64,000 nucleotides of DNA from Aeromonas sanarellii (GTDB taxonomy: Bacteria > Pseudomonadota > Gammaproteobacteria > Enterobacterales > Aeromonadaceae), in the NCBI RefSeq assembly GCF_000820085.1, contig NZ_CDBN01000087.1, forward strand, positions 1 to 64,000. Reading direction: 5' to 3'. The notes beneath the pieces are model-generated. The model searched no databases, was not told the origin of the DNA, and saw only the letters and a list, made by a program, of their open reading frames with translations. Positions 1-8,975 of this stretch are shown here, piece after piece. Position numbers and translations under genes: made by a program. Position 1 is the first letter of the stretch. Each line of letters opens with the position of its first letter.

Positions 1-26
1 GGGGAGGGCCGGGGTGGGGTCTGCTG

Positions 27-347
27 TTAGACGGCGACCCAGACCTGCTGATCGCGCACTTCGACGGGGTAGCCCTGCACCGACATGGCTGCATTTTCGA
101 GGCAGTGGCCGTCGCGCAGACGGAAGTGCTGCTTCTTGAGCGGGCTGGCGACCCAGAGCTCGCCCTCGTGCTCGCAGATGATGCCCCGCGACAGCACGTT
201 GGCGGCGAAGAAGGGGTCCCGGTTGTCGATGGCGAACACCTCGGCCGCCGCGCTCGGGCGGAACAGGGCGATCTGACGCCCCTCGAGCAGAGCGCAGACG
301 CCGGTGCCTGGCAGGATGTCGTTGAGTTGGCAGGCGAATTTCATCAC
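27..347 (-). CDS. nirD: Nitrite reductase (NADH) small subunit
   Basis: The 106-residue protein matches NirD, the Rieske-fold small subunit that partners NirB in cytoplasmic NADH-dependent reduction of nitrite to ammonium. It carries the family segments DILPGTGVCALL near the N-terminus, DNRDPFFAANVLSRG in the middle and LKKQHFRLRDG later. The [2Fe-2S] ligands of true Rieske proteins are absent, as is usual for NirD. The start at 347 gives a 4-base ATGA overlap with the nirB stop, which indicates translational coupling; a second ATG lies at 344. The gene ends 26 bases from the window edge, so any following nirC or cysG is out of view. Confidence 0.95.
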   Translation of the reverse strand: MMKFACQLNDILPGTGVCALLEGRQIALFRPSAAAEVFAIDNRDPFFAANVLSRGIICEHEGELWVASPLKKQHFRLRDGHCLENAAMSVQGYPVEVRDQQVWVAV

Positions 348-2890
348 TTTGCCTCCATATCGATTTGGTAGACGGGGATGCGCTCGGCCGGGGTCGCCGG
401 TCGGTGCTGCGCGCGTTCACTGACGAACTGAACGTCCGGGTCGCGCTTGTCGCTGTTGATGAAGTGGCTGAAGCGCTGCAACGCCTGCTCTTCATTGAGG
501 GTGCGCGACCATTCGCACTCGTAGCTGTCGATAAGGGTCTGGATATCGCGCTCCAGCGTCTCGGCCAGTCCCAGCTTGTCGTCGACGATCACCTCGCGCA
601 GGTAGTCGACGCCCCCTTCCAGATTGCCGAGCCAGACCGAGGTGCGCTGCAGTTTGTCGGCGCTGGTGACGTAGAACATCATAAAGCGGTCGATCAGCTT
701 GATGAGGGTCTCGCGGTCGAGGTCAGACGCCAGCAGGTCGGCGTGGCGCGGTTTCATGCCGCCGTTGCCGCCCACATAGAGGTTCCAGCCCGCGTCGGTG
801 GCGATGATGCCGACATCCTTACCTTGGGCTTCCGCACATTCGCGGGTACAGCCGGAGACGCCGAACTTCATCTTGTGGGGGGTGCGAATACCCTTGTAGC
901 GGTTCTCGAGGAAGACCCCGAGGCCGACGCTGTCCTGCACGCCGAAGCGGCACCAGGTGCTGCCGACGCAGGTCTTGGCCATGCGCAGCGCCTTGGCGTA
1001 GGCCTGACCGGTCTCGAAACCCGCCGCCAGCAGCTTGCGCCAGATGGCGGGCAGATCATCCTTCTGGGCCCCGAACAGGCCGATGCGCTGGGCGCCGGTG
1101 ATCTTGGTGTAGAGCTGGTAGTCGCGGGCCACTTCGGCCACTGCCAGCAGCCCTTCCGGGGTCACCTCGCCACCGGCCATGCGCGGGATGACGGAGTAGG
1201 TGCCGTCCTTTTGCATGTTGCCGAGGAAGATGTCGTTGGTGTCCTGCAGCTGGGTATTGAGCGGGCTCAGCACATAGTCGTTCCAGCAGGAGGCGAGGAT
1301 GGAGCCGACAGTCGGTTTGCACACCTCGCAGCCATGGCCGTGACCGTGCTTGGCCAGCAGCTCGTCGAAGCTCTTGATCCCCTCCACCTTGACCAGGTGG
1401 AACAGCTCCTGGCGGGTGTGGGGGAAGTGGCCGCAGAGGTGGTTGTTGACCTCGATCCCCTGCTTCACCAATTCTGCGTTGAGCACCTGGCTGATGAGCG
1501 GCACGCAGCCGCCGCAGCCGGTACCGGCCTTGGTGTGCTGCTTGATGGCGGCCAGCGTGGTGTGACCTTCGGCCACCGCCTTGGCGATGTCGCCCTTGGA
1601 GACGTCGAAGCAGGAGCAGATCTGGGCGCTCTCAGGCAGGGCATCCACCCCCAGGGTCGGCTTGGCCCCGGCGTAGGCGGGCAGGATCAGGGTGTCCGGG
1701 TGGCTCGGCAGGGGCAGGGCGTTGAGCATCATCTGCAGCAGGTTGCCGTAATCTTCCACGTCACCCACCAGCACGGCGCCGAGCAATCGGCTGTTGTCTT
1801 CGCTCACCACGATCTTCTTGTAGACGCCGGCCTGGTCATCCTGGAACACATAGCTGTGGCTGCCCGGGGTGCGGCCATGGGCATCGCCGATGGAGCCGAC
1901 GGAGACGCCGAGCAGCTTGAGCTTGGCGCTCATGTCCGCCCCCTCGAAACGGCTGTCGCCGCCGAGCAGATGGTCGACGGTGATCTGGGCCATCTTGTAG
2001 CCCGGTGCCACCAGCCCGAAGAAGCGGCCCTGCCAGGCGGCGCACTCGCCGATGGCGTAGATGTCGGGGTCGGAGGTGAGGCAGTGATCGTCGATCAGCA
2101 CGCCGCCACGGTCGGCAATGGCCAGTTCACAATAACGGCCCAGGGTATCCTGCGGGCGGATGCCGGTGGAGAAGACCACCACGTCTACTTCAAGCTGGCT
2201 GCCATCGGCGAAGGCGAGGCGGTGCTGGGCGTCGCGGCCGCCGTGCATCAGGATCTCGCTGGTGCTCTTGCTGGTGTGCACCTGCACGCCCATGGATTCA
2301 ATCTTGCGGCGCAGCAGCTGGCCGCCCTGACCGTCGAGCTGCTCGGCCATCAGCACGGGGGCAAACTCCACCACGTGGGTCTCGAGACCCAGTGCCTTGA
2401 GGGCACCGGCGGCTTCGAGGCCAAGCAGACCGCCCCCGATCACCACCCCGCTCTTGCCGCTCTTGGCGGCGCTGCGGATGGCTTTCAGATCCTCGATGGT
2501 GCGATAGACGAAGCACTCGTGGTGCTGACTGCCCGCAATGGGCGGCACCCAGGGGTAGGAGCCGGTGGCCAGCACCAGCTTGTCGTACCCGACCACAGTG
2601 CCCTTGTTGGAGTGCACTTCGCGGTTGGCCCTGTCGATTTTTTTCACCGCTTCGCCGAGCAGCAGGCGGATGCCGTGCTTGTCGTAGAAGCCGGGTTTGA
2701 CGAGGGAGAGATCTTCGCTGGTGTGATGGGAGAAGTAGGAGGAGAGATGGACGCGATCGTAGGCGGGGCGGGGTTCTGCACCGAAGACGGTGATCTCGTA
2801 GCGGCCCGGGTCGGCCCGCTCGATCAGCTCTTCGATGAAGCGGTGCCCCACCATGCCGTTGCCCACAACGACCAGTCTGACTTTGCTCAT
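344..2890 (-). CDS. nirB: Nitrite reductase (NADH) large subunit
   Basis: The 848-residue protein (E. coli NirB is about 847) is the siroheme/[4Fe-4S]/FAD subunit that takes electrons from NADH and reduces nitrite to ammonium in the cytoplasm. An N-terminal pyridine-nucleotide/FAD region starts at VVVGNGMVGHRF. A BFD-like [2Fe-2S] segment follows (CSCFD near residue 424, then CGGC). The siroheme/[4Fe-4S] cysteines are CVGSTWC near 639 and CTREC near 677. The frame opens 11 codons upstream, but MSKVRLVVVGNG at 2890 is preceded by a GAGG ribosome site and matches the family start. It is first in the nirBD operon, with an FNR and NarL/P promoter upstream. Confidence 0.96.
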   Translation of the reverse strand: MSKVRLVVVGNGMVGHRFIEELIERADPGRYEITVFGAEPRPAYDRVHLSSYFSHHTSEDLSLVKPGFYDKHGIRLLLGEAVKKIDRANREVHSNKGTVVGYDKLVLATGSYPWVPPIAGSQHHECFVYRTIEDLKAIRSAAKSGKSGVVIGGGLLGLEAAGALKALGLETHVVEFAPVLMAEQLDGQGGQLLRRKIESMGVQVHTSKSTSEILMHGGRDAQHRLAFADGSQLEVDVVVFSTGIRPQDTLGRYCELAIADRGGVLIDDHCLTSDPDIYAIGECAAWQGRFFGLVAPGYKMAQITVDHLLGGDSRFEGADMSAKLKLLGVSVGSIGDAHGRTPGSHSYVFQDDQAGVYKKIVVSEDNSRLLGAVLVGDVEDYGNLLQMMLNALPLPSHPDTLILPAYAGAKPTLGVDALPESAQICSCFDVSKGDIAKAVAEGHTTLAAIKQHTKAGTGCGGCVPLISQVLNAELVKQGIEVNNHLCGHFPHTRQELFHLVKVEGIKSFDELLAKHGHGHGCEVCKPTVGSILASCWNDYVLSPLNTQLQDTNDIFLGNMQKDGTYSVIPRMAGGEVTPEGLLAVAEVARDYQLYTKITGAQRIGLFGAQKDDLPAIWRKLLAAGFETGQAYAKALRMAKTCVGSTWCRFGVQDSVGLGVFLENRYKGIRTPHKMKFGVSGCTRECAEAQGKDVGIIATDAGWNLYVGGNGGMKPRHADLLASDLDRETLIKLIDRFMMFYVTSADKLQRTSVWLGNLEGGVDYLREVIVDDKLGLAETLERDIQTLIDSYECEWSRTLNEEQALQRFSHFINSDKRDPDVQFVSERAQHRPATPAERIPVYQIDMEAK

Positions 2891-2960
2891 AGTTGCCTCA
2901 AGTTTGGAGTAATAAAACATCATTCTGAGGCTAGGCTACCCAGTTGGAGGGGGCGGCCAA

Positions 2961-2974
2961 TTGATGCAAATCAA
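2961..2974 (-). promoter_or_regulatory. FNR box of nirB
   Basis: TTGATGCAAATCAA is a perfect match to the FNR consensus TTGAT-N4-ATCAA, centred at 2967.5. If it sits at -41.5, transcription starts near 2926, and TAGCCT at 2933-2938 (minus strand) is the -10. This is the class II layout known for E. coli nirB and predicts anaerobic induction. Confidence 0.85.
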
Positions 2975-2987
2975 GTGTCCATTTATA

Positions 2988-3003
2988 TATCTCATCAGGG
3001 GTA
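2988..3003 (-). promoter_or_regulatory. Candidate NarL/NarP 7-2-7 site of nirB
   Basis: Two heptamers, TATCTCA and AGGGGTA, are separated by 2 bases. The second fits the NarL/P consensus exactly and the first matches at 5 of 7 positions. The centre (2995.5) is exactly 28 bp upstream of the FNR centre, the same spacing as -69.5 to -41.5 at E. coli nirB. Confidence 0.6.
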
Positions 3004-3134
3004 ATTCGAGAAAATTCAGTGCTATACAAAAATAGGTATACCAGTTGATGATTTGTGGGCTTGGCCGGAGGGAGGCAATCGGGGGAAGAGTGATTTGCTG
3101 TATGGAGGGAGATGAAAACATCTACCGCCAACAC

Positions 3135-3161
3135 GCCGGTCTCGCACTGGGTGAGACCGGC
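3135..3161 (-). terminator. Hairpin downstream of ybhR
   Basis: A perfect 9-bp stem (GCCGGTCTC / GAGACCGGC) with a 9-base loop lies 20 bases after the ybhR stop. The U-rich tract (TGTTTTC) on the minus strand is about 15 bases further on, so this is a weak intrinsic terminator. It separates the efflux operon from the nirB promoter. Confidence 0.5.
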
Positions 3162-3181
3162 ATCGCAAGTCGGGTGGCGCG

Positions 3182-4270
3182 TCAGGCGATATGGCGGCGG
3201 AACAGGGCGAGCGCGAGGGAAAGGCTGACGCCGCCGATGGCGATCAGGGGCCAGAGCAGGGGCCAGGCGGCCGACCAGCCCAGCCCCTTCAGGAAGACCC
3301 CCTTGAGCAGCACGATGAAGTGGGTCAGGGGGTCGATGGCGGCCAGCCACTGGAACAGGGTCGGCATGTTCTCCACCGGCGAGACATAGCCAGAGAGGAT
3401 CACCGCCGGCACCATAAAGCAGAAGACCCCGAGAAACGCCTGCTGCTGGGTGGTGCAGAGGGAGGAGATGAAGAGACCGATCCCGGCGAGCGCCAGGCCG
3501 TAGCAGACCATGCCGGCCAGCAGCAGGGTCAGGCTGCCGGAAAAGGGCACCTGATAGACGAAGCGGGCAGCCAGCGCGACTATGGTGCCCTGTCCCACCG
3601 CCACCAGGATGCCGGGCACCGCCTTGCCCGCCATGATCCAGCCCGGGGTGAGGGGGGAGACCAGCAGCTGGTCGAAGGTGCCCTCCTCCCGCTCCCGCGC
3701 CACCGAGAGCGCGGTGACGATGAGGCAGCCTATGGTGGTGATGATGGCCACCAGGGAGGGGAGCACGTGCCAACGAAACTCGATGTTGGGGTTGTAGAGG
3801 TGGCGCACCGGCAGCTCGGGGGCGCCGCGCCCCTCGCTCTGCCAGCGGGCGATCACCTGGTTGATGTAGCCCGCCGCCACCTGGCCGCCGTTGGAGCGAC
3901 GCCCATCGATGACAAGCTGCAGCGGGGCTGTGTCGCCGCGGGCCAGCCGGCGGGAGAAGTCGGGGGGGATGATCAGCCCGAGCAGCGCCTGCTGCCCGGT
4001 GATGGCCTCGGTCATTCCCGCCTCGCCTTGCACCGGAATGATGGTGGTGAAGGCGGGCATATGGGTGAGGCGCTCGATCAGCTCGCGGCTCTCGGCGCCG
4101 CCGTCCTGGTTGTAGACGGCCAGCGTGTTGCCGGTCACCTCCAGGGTGGCGGCGAAGGGGAAGAGGGCGGTCTGCAGCAGCACCGGCATGATCAGCAGGA
4201 AGCGCCCCTGGGTGTTGCCCAGCAGGATGGCGAGCTCTTTTCGCACCAGCCACCAGAGTCGAGTCAGCAT
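3182..4270 (-). CDS. ybhR: ABC efflux transporter permease, YbhR-type
   Basis: The 362-residue inner-membrane protein belongs to the ABC-2 permease family (E. coli YbhR is 368). It has one N-terminal membrane segment (FLLIMPVLLQTALFPF), a large periplasmic region to about residue 170, then five or so membrane segments to the C-terminus. The reading frame stays open far upstream, but MLTRLWWLVRKEL at 4270 is the family start and begins two bases before the ybhS stop codon. It is the last gene of a tightly packed operon and should pair with YbhS to form the channel energised by YbhF. Confidence 0.9.
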   Translation of the reverse strand: MLTRLWWLVRKELAILLGNTQGRFLLIMPVLLQTALFPFAATLEVTGNTLAVYNQDGGAESRELIERLTHMPAFTTIIPVQGEAGMTEAITGQQALLGLIIPPDFSRRLARGDTAPLQLVIDGRRSNGGQVAAGYINQVIARWQSEGRGAPELPVRHLYNPNIEFRWHVLPSLVAIITTIGCLIVTALSVAREREEGTFDQLLVSPLTPGWIMAGKAVPGILVAVGQGTIVALAARFVYQVPFSGSLTLLLAGMVCYGLALAGIGLFISSLCTTQQQAFLGVFCFMVPAVILSGYVSPVENMPTLFQWLAAIDPLTHFIVLLKGVFLKGLGWSAAWPLLWPLIAIGGVSLSLALALFRRHIA

Positions 4271-4272
4271 GC

Positions 4273-5388
4273 TTACTCCAGGGTGCGCCGCGTCTTGCGG
4301 GCGGTGAGGGCGAGCCAGAAGAGCGCCAGCAGCAGCAGGCTGAGGGCGTTGACCAGCAGGATCGACAGCACGTTGCCCGCCTGATAGAGGGTCTGCAAGG
4401 AGCTGGCAAAGTAGCGGGCCGGAATGAGGTGAGTGATGGCCCGAAGCCAAGGCGGCATGCTGGCGATCTCGAACACGAAGCCCGAGAGCATCATGGCCGG
4501 CAGGAAGGCCGCCGTCAGGGCCGCCTGGGCGGCGTTGAACTGGCTGCGCATCAGGGTGGAGAGAAACAGCCCCAGCCCCAGGGCGCTGCCGAGAAACAGG
4601 CTGGTGACCAGGAACAGGACGACCAGGGAGCCGCGCCAGGGTACCCCCATCACCACCACGGAGAAGAGCAGGCAGATGAGCATGGCGGCGATGCCGAGCC
4701 CGTAATAGGGCAAGAGCTTGGAGAGCAGCAGCTCGGTCCTGGTCACCGGGGTGGCGAGCAGGGCCTCCATGGTGCCGCGCTCCCACTCCCTGGCCACCAC
4801 CATGGAGGTGAGCAGGGCGCCTATGATGGTCATCACCACGGCGATGGAGCCCGGCACCAGGAAGTTGCGGCTCACTAGCGCCGGATTGAACCAGGCCCGG
4901 GTGCGCAGCTCCACCGGCTGGCTCTGGGGCTTGCCCTCACCGAGAAGCCAGCCTTGCCAGATCCCCTGCACATAGTGGGTGACGAAGTTCGCCGTGTTGG
5001 GCTCGGTGCCGTCGGTGAGCAGGACGATGGACGCCGTCCCCCCTCCCTGGCCGGCCAGGGCGCGGGAGAAGCCCTCGTCGATCACCAGCAGCCCCCGGAT
5101 CTCGCCGTGCTCAAGGCTCCCCAGCAGTGCCTCCTTGCTCGGGCCACCCTGCACCTCCAGGGCGGTGGAGCCGCGCAGAGCCTGCTCTAAGCGGATCGCC
5201 GGCGCCCCGCCGTCGGCACGCCAGACCCCGAGGCACAGGTGGTCCACGTCCAGGTTGATGGCGTACCCCATCACCACCAGCAGCACCACCGGCATGATGA
5301 AGGCGACCAGTATGCTGCTCGGGTCGCGCACGATCTGCAGCGACTCCTTGCGGCAGAGGGCCAGCAGGCGGCGACGGCTGATGCTCAT
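4273..5388 (-). CDS. ybhS: ABC efflux transporter permease, YbhS-type
   Basis: The 371-residue ABC-2 permease (E. coli YbhS is 377) has an N-terminal membrane helix (SSILVAFIMPVVLLVVMGYA), a periplasmic domain and a C-terminal membrane bundle. The motif AREWERGTMEALLATPV is the conserved amphipathic segment of this permease class. The start at 5388 overlaps the ybhF stop in an ATGA junction. The pair YbhS/YbhR with YbhF and the adaptor YbhG makes a tripartite-type exporter; in E. coli it affects resistance to cationic compounds. The substrate here is not shown by the sequence. Confidence 0.9.
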   Translation of the reverse strand: MSISRRRLLALCRKESLQIVRDPSSILVAFIMPVVLLVVMGYAINLDVDHLCLGVWRADGGAPAIRLEQALRGSTALEVQGGPSKEALLGSLEHGEIRGLLVIDEGFSRALAGQGGGTASIVLLTDGTEPNTANFVTHYVQGIWQGWLLGEGKPQSQPVELRTRAWFNPALVSRNFLVPGSIAVVMTIIGALLTSMVVAREWERGTMEALLATPVTRTELLLSKLLPYYGLGIAAMLICLLFSVVVMGVPWRGSLVVLFLVTSLFLGSALGLGLFLSTLMRSQFNAAQAALTAAFLPAMMLSGFVFEIASMPPWLRAITHLIPARYFASSLQTLYQAGNVLSILLVNALSLLLLALFWLALTARKTRRTLE

Positions 5389-7124
5389 GGGGTTTCCTCG
5401 TCGGCCCGCTCGACCAAAGTGATAAAGGCCTCTTCCATGGTTGGCAAGGCGGTGCTGGTGTCCTTGGCGGCCAGCCCCTTGAGCTCGTCCGGGGTGCCGA
5501 GGGCCAGCAGCTTGCCGCGGTAGATGAGGGCGATGCGGTCGCAATACTCCGCCTCGTCCATGAAGTGGGTGGTGACCAGCACGGTCACCCCGTGATCGGC
5601 CAGGGCGTTGATGTGGGACCAGAACTCGCGCCGGGTGACAGGGTCGACTCCGGAGGTGGGCTCGTCGAGAAACAGCAGCGGCGGCGCGTGCAGCAGGGCG
5701 CAGGCCAGCGATAAGCGCTGGCGCAGCCCCAGTGGCAGGGACTCCGCCTTCTGATCGAGCCAGGGGGCGAGGGCGAAGGCCGTCACCATGGCGTCGATGC
5801 GTGCCTGCTGGGCACGACCGAACAGGCCGTAGATGCCGGCGAAGAAGGCGAGGTTCTGGGCCACGGTGAGCTGCTTGTAGAGGGAGAACTTCTGGGCCAT
5901 GTAGCCGAGGTGCTGGCGCGCCGCCGAGGGGCTGCGGGCCAGATCGATGCCGGTCACCAGGGCCTGGCCACCGCTTGGGCGCAGCAGGCCGCACTCCATC
6001 TTGAAGGTGGTGGACTTGCCGGCGCCGTTGGGGCCGAGCAGGCCGAAGATCTCGCCCCGGCGCACCGCGAAGCTGACGTCGTCGGTGGCCGCGAAGTCGC
6101 CGAAACGCTTGGTGAGGTGGCGCGCCTCGATCACCGCTTCGGGGGAGACCCCTGCCGGCAGCGCGGCCTCGCGCATCCCGGCCGCCAGGCTCGACTCTCC
6201 GCCGGGGCCGCCGCCGAGCAGGTCGATGAAGGCGTCCTCCAGTCGGGCCGGGGTCGGTACGAAGGCCCCCTCAGAGAGCCCCAGCTCCGCCAGCGAGGGG
6301 GTTGCCACGCCGGCGTGCAGCAGCAGGCGCACCCGCTCTCCGGCCACGGCGCCATCCATCACGGCAGGATGGGCCAGCGCCCGGCGCAGCAGGGCGCGCC
6401 GCTCCCGGCCATCCAGCTGACCCGCCTCCAGCAGCCAGCAGCGGTGCGCCATGGCCCCCATGAGTTCCGCCGGGGTGCCGCTGGTGCGCAGCTCGCCGTC
6501 CGCCATCAGCAGCACGTGATCGCAGAGCTCAGCTTCATCGAGATAGGCGGTGCTCCAGAGCACCGTCATGCCTCCCTGGGCGAGCTCGCGCACCATCTTC
6601 CACAGGGCGCGGCGGGAGATGGGGTCGACCCCGACCCCGGGCTCGTCCAGCAGCAGCACATCCGGGGTGCCGAGCAGGGCGCAGGCCAGCCCGAGTTTCT
6701 GCTTCATGCCCCCCGAGAGCTTGCCCGCCGGCCTGGCGGTGAAGCGGGCGAGATCGGTGAAGGCGAGCAGCCGGGCAAACGTCGTGCTGCGCTCGGGCTC
6801 CACCACGCCGCGCAAGTCGGCGTAGAGGGCGAGGTTCTCCAGCACGCTGAGATCTTCATAGAGCCCGAACTGCTGGGGCATATAACCGAGGCGCTGGCGC
6901 AAGGCATCGCCTTCCTGCACCGGATCCAGCCCCAGCACCCGGCTCTGCCCCGCCTCCGGCACCAGCAGGCCGGCGAGCAGGCGCAGCAGGGTGCTCTTGC
7001 CCGCCCCGTCCGGTCCCACCAGGCCCGTGATGCCGCCGCTCGGTATGGTGGCCGAGATGGCATCCAGCGCCACGCGCTCGCCAAAGCGCTTGGTCAACCC
7101 CTCGAGCCGGATGGCGGCGCTCAT
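5385..7124 (-). CDS. ybhF: Duplicated ABC ATPase, YbhF-type
   Basis: The 579-residue cytoplasmic ATPase contains two complete ABC domains. Walker A motifs are GPDGAGKS at residues 37-44 and GPNGAGKS near residue 360. Signature motifs are [12 protein letters not shown] in the first half and the divergent [12 protein letters not shown] in the second. Walker B segments are [13 protein letters not shown] and [14 protein letters not shown]. coli YbhF shows the same arrangement, including the Asp in the first Walker A. The start at 7124 ([15 protein letters not shown]) overlaps the ybhG stop by 4 bases. It powers the YbhS/YbhR channel. Confidence 0.94.
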   Translation of the reverse strand: MSAAIRLEGLTKRFGERVALDAISATIPSGGITGLVGPDGAGKSTLLRLLAGLLVPEAGQSRVLGLDPVQEGDALRQRLGYMPQQFGLYEDLSVLENLALYADLRGVVEPERSTTFARLLAFTDLARFTARPAGKLSGGMKQKLGLACALLGTPDVLLLDEPGVGVDPISRRALWKMVRELAQGGMTVLWSTAYLDEAELCDHVLLMADGELRTSGTPAELMGAMAHRCWLLEAGQLDGRERRALLRRALAHPAVMDGAVAGERVRLLLHAGVATPSLAELGLSEGAFVPTPARLEDAFIDLLGGGPGGESSLAAGMREAALPAGVSPEAVIEARHLTKRFGDFAATDDVSFAVRRGEIFGLLGPNGAGKSTTFKMECGLLRPSGGQALVTGIDLARSPSAARQHLGYMAQKFSLYKQLTVAQNLAFFAGIYGLFGRAQQARIDAMVTAFALAPWLDQKAESLPLGLRQRLSLACALLHAPPLLFLDEPTSGVDPVTRREFWSHINALADHGVTVLVTTHFMDEAEYCDRIALIYRGKLLALGTPDELKGLAAKDTSTALPTMEEAFITLVERADEETP

Positions 7125-8089
7125 GGGGCCAGCCTGACGGTGACCGGCATCCCCTGACGCAGGGCCGGGTCGGGATCCTGCACCACGATGCGCAGCCGGT
7201 AGACCAGGTGGGTGCGAAGATCCGGCGTCTCCACCGATTTCGGGGTGAACTCGGCGGTGGGCGAGACAAAGCCCACCACCCCCTGATAGGGCTTGTCCGG
7301 CCGCGAGTCGGTGGTGAGCTGCACCCTGGCACCGCTCGGGAAGTGGCCAAGCCAGGGCTCCTCCACATAGGCGCGCACCCAGACCGGCGCGGTCAGGGAG
7401 AGGTTGAAGGCGGTGGCCCCCGGTTGCACCAGGGTGCCTGGCTCGATGGCGCGGGTCAGAATGATGCCGTCGCTCGGGGCGGTCAGCACGGCGTCGGCGA
7501 GCGCCAGCTCGGCGCTGGCCAGCGCCGCCTTGGCGCCGTCCAGTTGGGCGTCGGACTGGGCGATCTCCTCGGGGCGATAGCCGGTTTCGAGCTGGGCGAG
7601 CTGCTCGCGGGCGGCGCGCACCCTGGCCTGGGTCTGATCCCGCTGGGAGCGGGCGCTGTCGAGCTGGCCGCGGGAGATGGCACCGGTGGCCGCCAGGGCG
7701 CTCTGGCGGCGCCACTGCTTGTCGGCCTCCAGCGCGGCGGCCTCGGCGGCCGCCAGCTCGGCCCGGGCACGGTCCGTCTCCTCGCTGCGATATCCCTTGT
7801 GCATCAAGGCGTTGGCGGCACTAATCGCGGCCAGATTGGCGCGGGCACTGTCGCGGCTGTGGGTGAGGGGCGCCGGATCCAGGCGTGCCAGCAGCTGGCC
7901 GGCTTTCACCCCGTCCCCCTCATCCACCAGCACCCGTTCGACGCGCCCCCCGACTCGAAAGGCCAGATTGACGTCGCGGATGTCGACGTTGCCGTAGAGG
8001 ATGGCGCCGTCGGCGGGCCGCCCCTGCCACCAGAGGTAGCCGCCGATCAGGGCCAATACGAGGGCCACCAGCACAATGCGTTGTTTCAT
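7121..8089 (-). CDS. ybhG: HlyD-family periplasmic adaptor, YbhG-type
   Basis: The 322-residue protein starts MKQRIVLVALVLALIGGYL, a membrane anchor, then the adaptor signature GNVDIRDVNLAFRVGGRV. A long Ala/Gln/Arg-rich alpha-hairpin (about residues 70-190) follows, then the beta-barrel segments PSDGIILTRAIEPGTLVQ and FVSPTAEFTPKSVETPDLRT. These last blocks are nearly identical to E. coli YbhG. It should bridge the inner-membrane ABC transporter to an outer-membrane exit duct that is not encoded here. Its start overlaps the cecR stop by 4 bases. Confidence 0.93.
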   Translation of the reverse strand: MKQRIVLVALVLALIGGYLWWQGRPADGAILYGNVDIRDVNLAFRVGGRVERVLVDEGDGVKAGQLLARLDPAPLTHSRDSARANLAAISAANALMHKGYRSEETDRARAELAAAEAAALEADKQWRRQSALAATGAISRGQLDSARSQRDQTQARVRAAREQLAQLETGYRPEEIAQSDAQLDGAKAALASAELALADAVLTAPSDGIILTRAIEPGTLVQPGATAFNLSLTAPVWVRAYVEEPWLGHFPSGARVQLTTDSRPDKPYQGVVGFVSPTAEFTPKSVETPDLRTHLVYRLRIVVQDPDPALRQGMPVTVRLAP

Positions 8090-8718
8090 ACCCGTTCTCC
8101 TTCGGTGGGGCGCAGGCCACGCAGGGCCCACGCCAGCCGCTGCCGGGCAGCCTCGGGGTTGTCGATCTGGGCGAGGAAGGGCGCGGCTTCCCTGGGCAGC
8201 CAGCCGAGCTGGCGCCCGCCACCGGCGATCACCAGGGGCAGGCCCACGGAACCCATGATAAAGATCATCAGCTGCAAGGGGTTGGCCGCCACCAGGGATC
8301 CTTCCGCCTGCGCTTTTTGCACCTGTTCGAGCAGCAGCAGGGGGTGGCGGCGCGGCAGGCTCAGCAGAAAGCGCTGGGCCGCGTTCTCGCCGGCCAGGGC
8401 GTCGCCAAACAGGTGGTTGATGAAGCCACGCTGGCGGGCCACTAGGGTGATCAGCGCCTCCATGGTGGCCTCGAAGGTTGCCAGGGCAGAGGGGTAGGCG
8501 CCGCGGGCCGCCACCGCCTTGAGCTCGTCGTAGAGGGGGGCGTACCAGAGCTCCACCAGCTCGTCGATATAGGCGTCGCGGTTGCCGAAGTGATAGACGA
8601 AGGTGCCGAGATTGACCTCGGCCGCCGTCGCCAGCTCGCGCACCGTGAGGCCGCGTAGCCCCTTGTCGGTGGCGATGGCAAGGCCGGTATCGAGCAGTTT
8701 CTGACGGGTCGGGTGCAT
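8086..8718 (-). CDS. cecR: TetR-family regulator, CecR-like
   Basis: The 210-residue protein has an N-terminal TetR helix-turn-helix (about residues 5-50: TRQKLLDTGLAIATDKGLRGLTV, then ELATAAEVNLGTFVYHFGNRD) and a helical ligand-binding domain. It is first in the operon cecR-ybhG-ybhF-ybhS-ybhR, the same order as in E. coli. The identification as CecR rests mainly on that synteny, since the C-terminal half is less diagnostic. Start 8718 (MHPTRQKL) is preferred over 8751 because the promoter -10 lies at 8755-8760. The operator over that -10 suggests autorepression of the whole operon. Confidence 0.8.
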   Translation of the reverse strand: MHPTRQKLLDTGLAIATDKGLRGLTVRELATAAEVNLGTFVYHFGNRDAYIDELVELWYAPLYDELKAVAARGAYPSALATFEATMEALITLVARQRGFINHLFGDALAGENAAQRFLLSLPRRHPLLLLEQVQKAQAEGSLVAANPLQLMIFIMGSVGLPLVIAGGGRQLGWLPREAAPFLAQIDNPEAARQRLAWALRGLRPTEGERV

Positions 8719-8747
8719 CCTGCGATCGCTCCTGGTGTACAAACTTT

Positions 8748-8765
8748 GCACGTAATTATACGTGC
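8748..8765 (-). promoter_or_regulatory. Operator palindrome over the cecR -10
   Basis: GCACGTA-ATTA-TACGTGC is a perfect palindrome with 7-bp arms, typical of TetR-family operators. It contains a consensus minus-strand -10 hexamer TATAAT at 8755-8760. A bound dimer would block RNA polymerase directly. Confidence 0.7.
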
Positions 8766-8823
8766 GTATAAAAATAGCGGAAGCGGGTGACGGGATTTTT
8801 TTCAGCAGTGTGATCCGCGAGCG

Positions 8824-8975
8824 CTATGGGAGGTCGGCGATCGCCGTCCGATAAGAAGGAGGAGGGGGCTCACCGATCCAGGCCGCGCAGCCGGCGCTAT
8901 GGGGTATCGGCGATCTCGGTCCGATAAGAAGGAGGGCGGGCGCAGGTCTCTCCGGTTCAGGCCGCGCTGCCGGTG
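8824..8975 (-). repeat. Two degenerate tandem copies of the LysR gene 3' end
   Basis: Two units, 8897-8975 (79 bp) and 8824-8896 (73 bp), lie head-to-tail directly after the stop of the LysR gene and resemble its last ~78 bp. In the matching frames the gene ends CARPPYRTRVADTP-stop, the first copy CARPPSYRTEIADTP-stop and the second PPPSYRTAIADLP-stop. Each copy therefore keeps a stop codon at the same place. The inner copies carry in-frame stops and small indels, so they are not expected to be translated as such. Confidence 0.85.

Noticed and set aside
365..3004. An 879-codon open frame on the plus strand opposite nirB
   Set aside because: It mirrors nirB in a GC-rich genome, has no ribosome site, and its composition (runs of Ala, Gly, Val, His, Asp) is typical of an antisense shadow; nirB is unambiguous.
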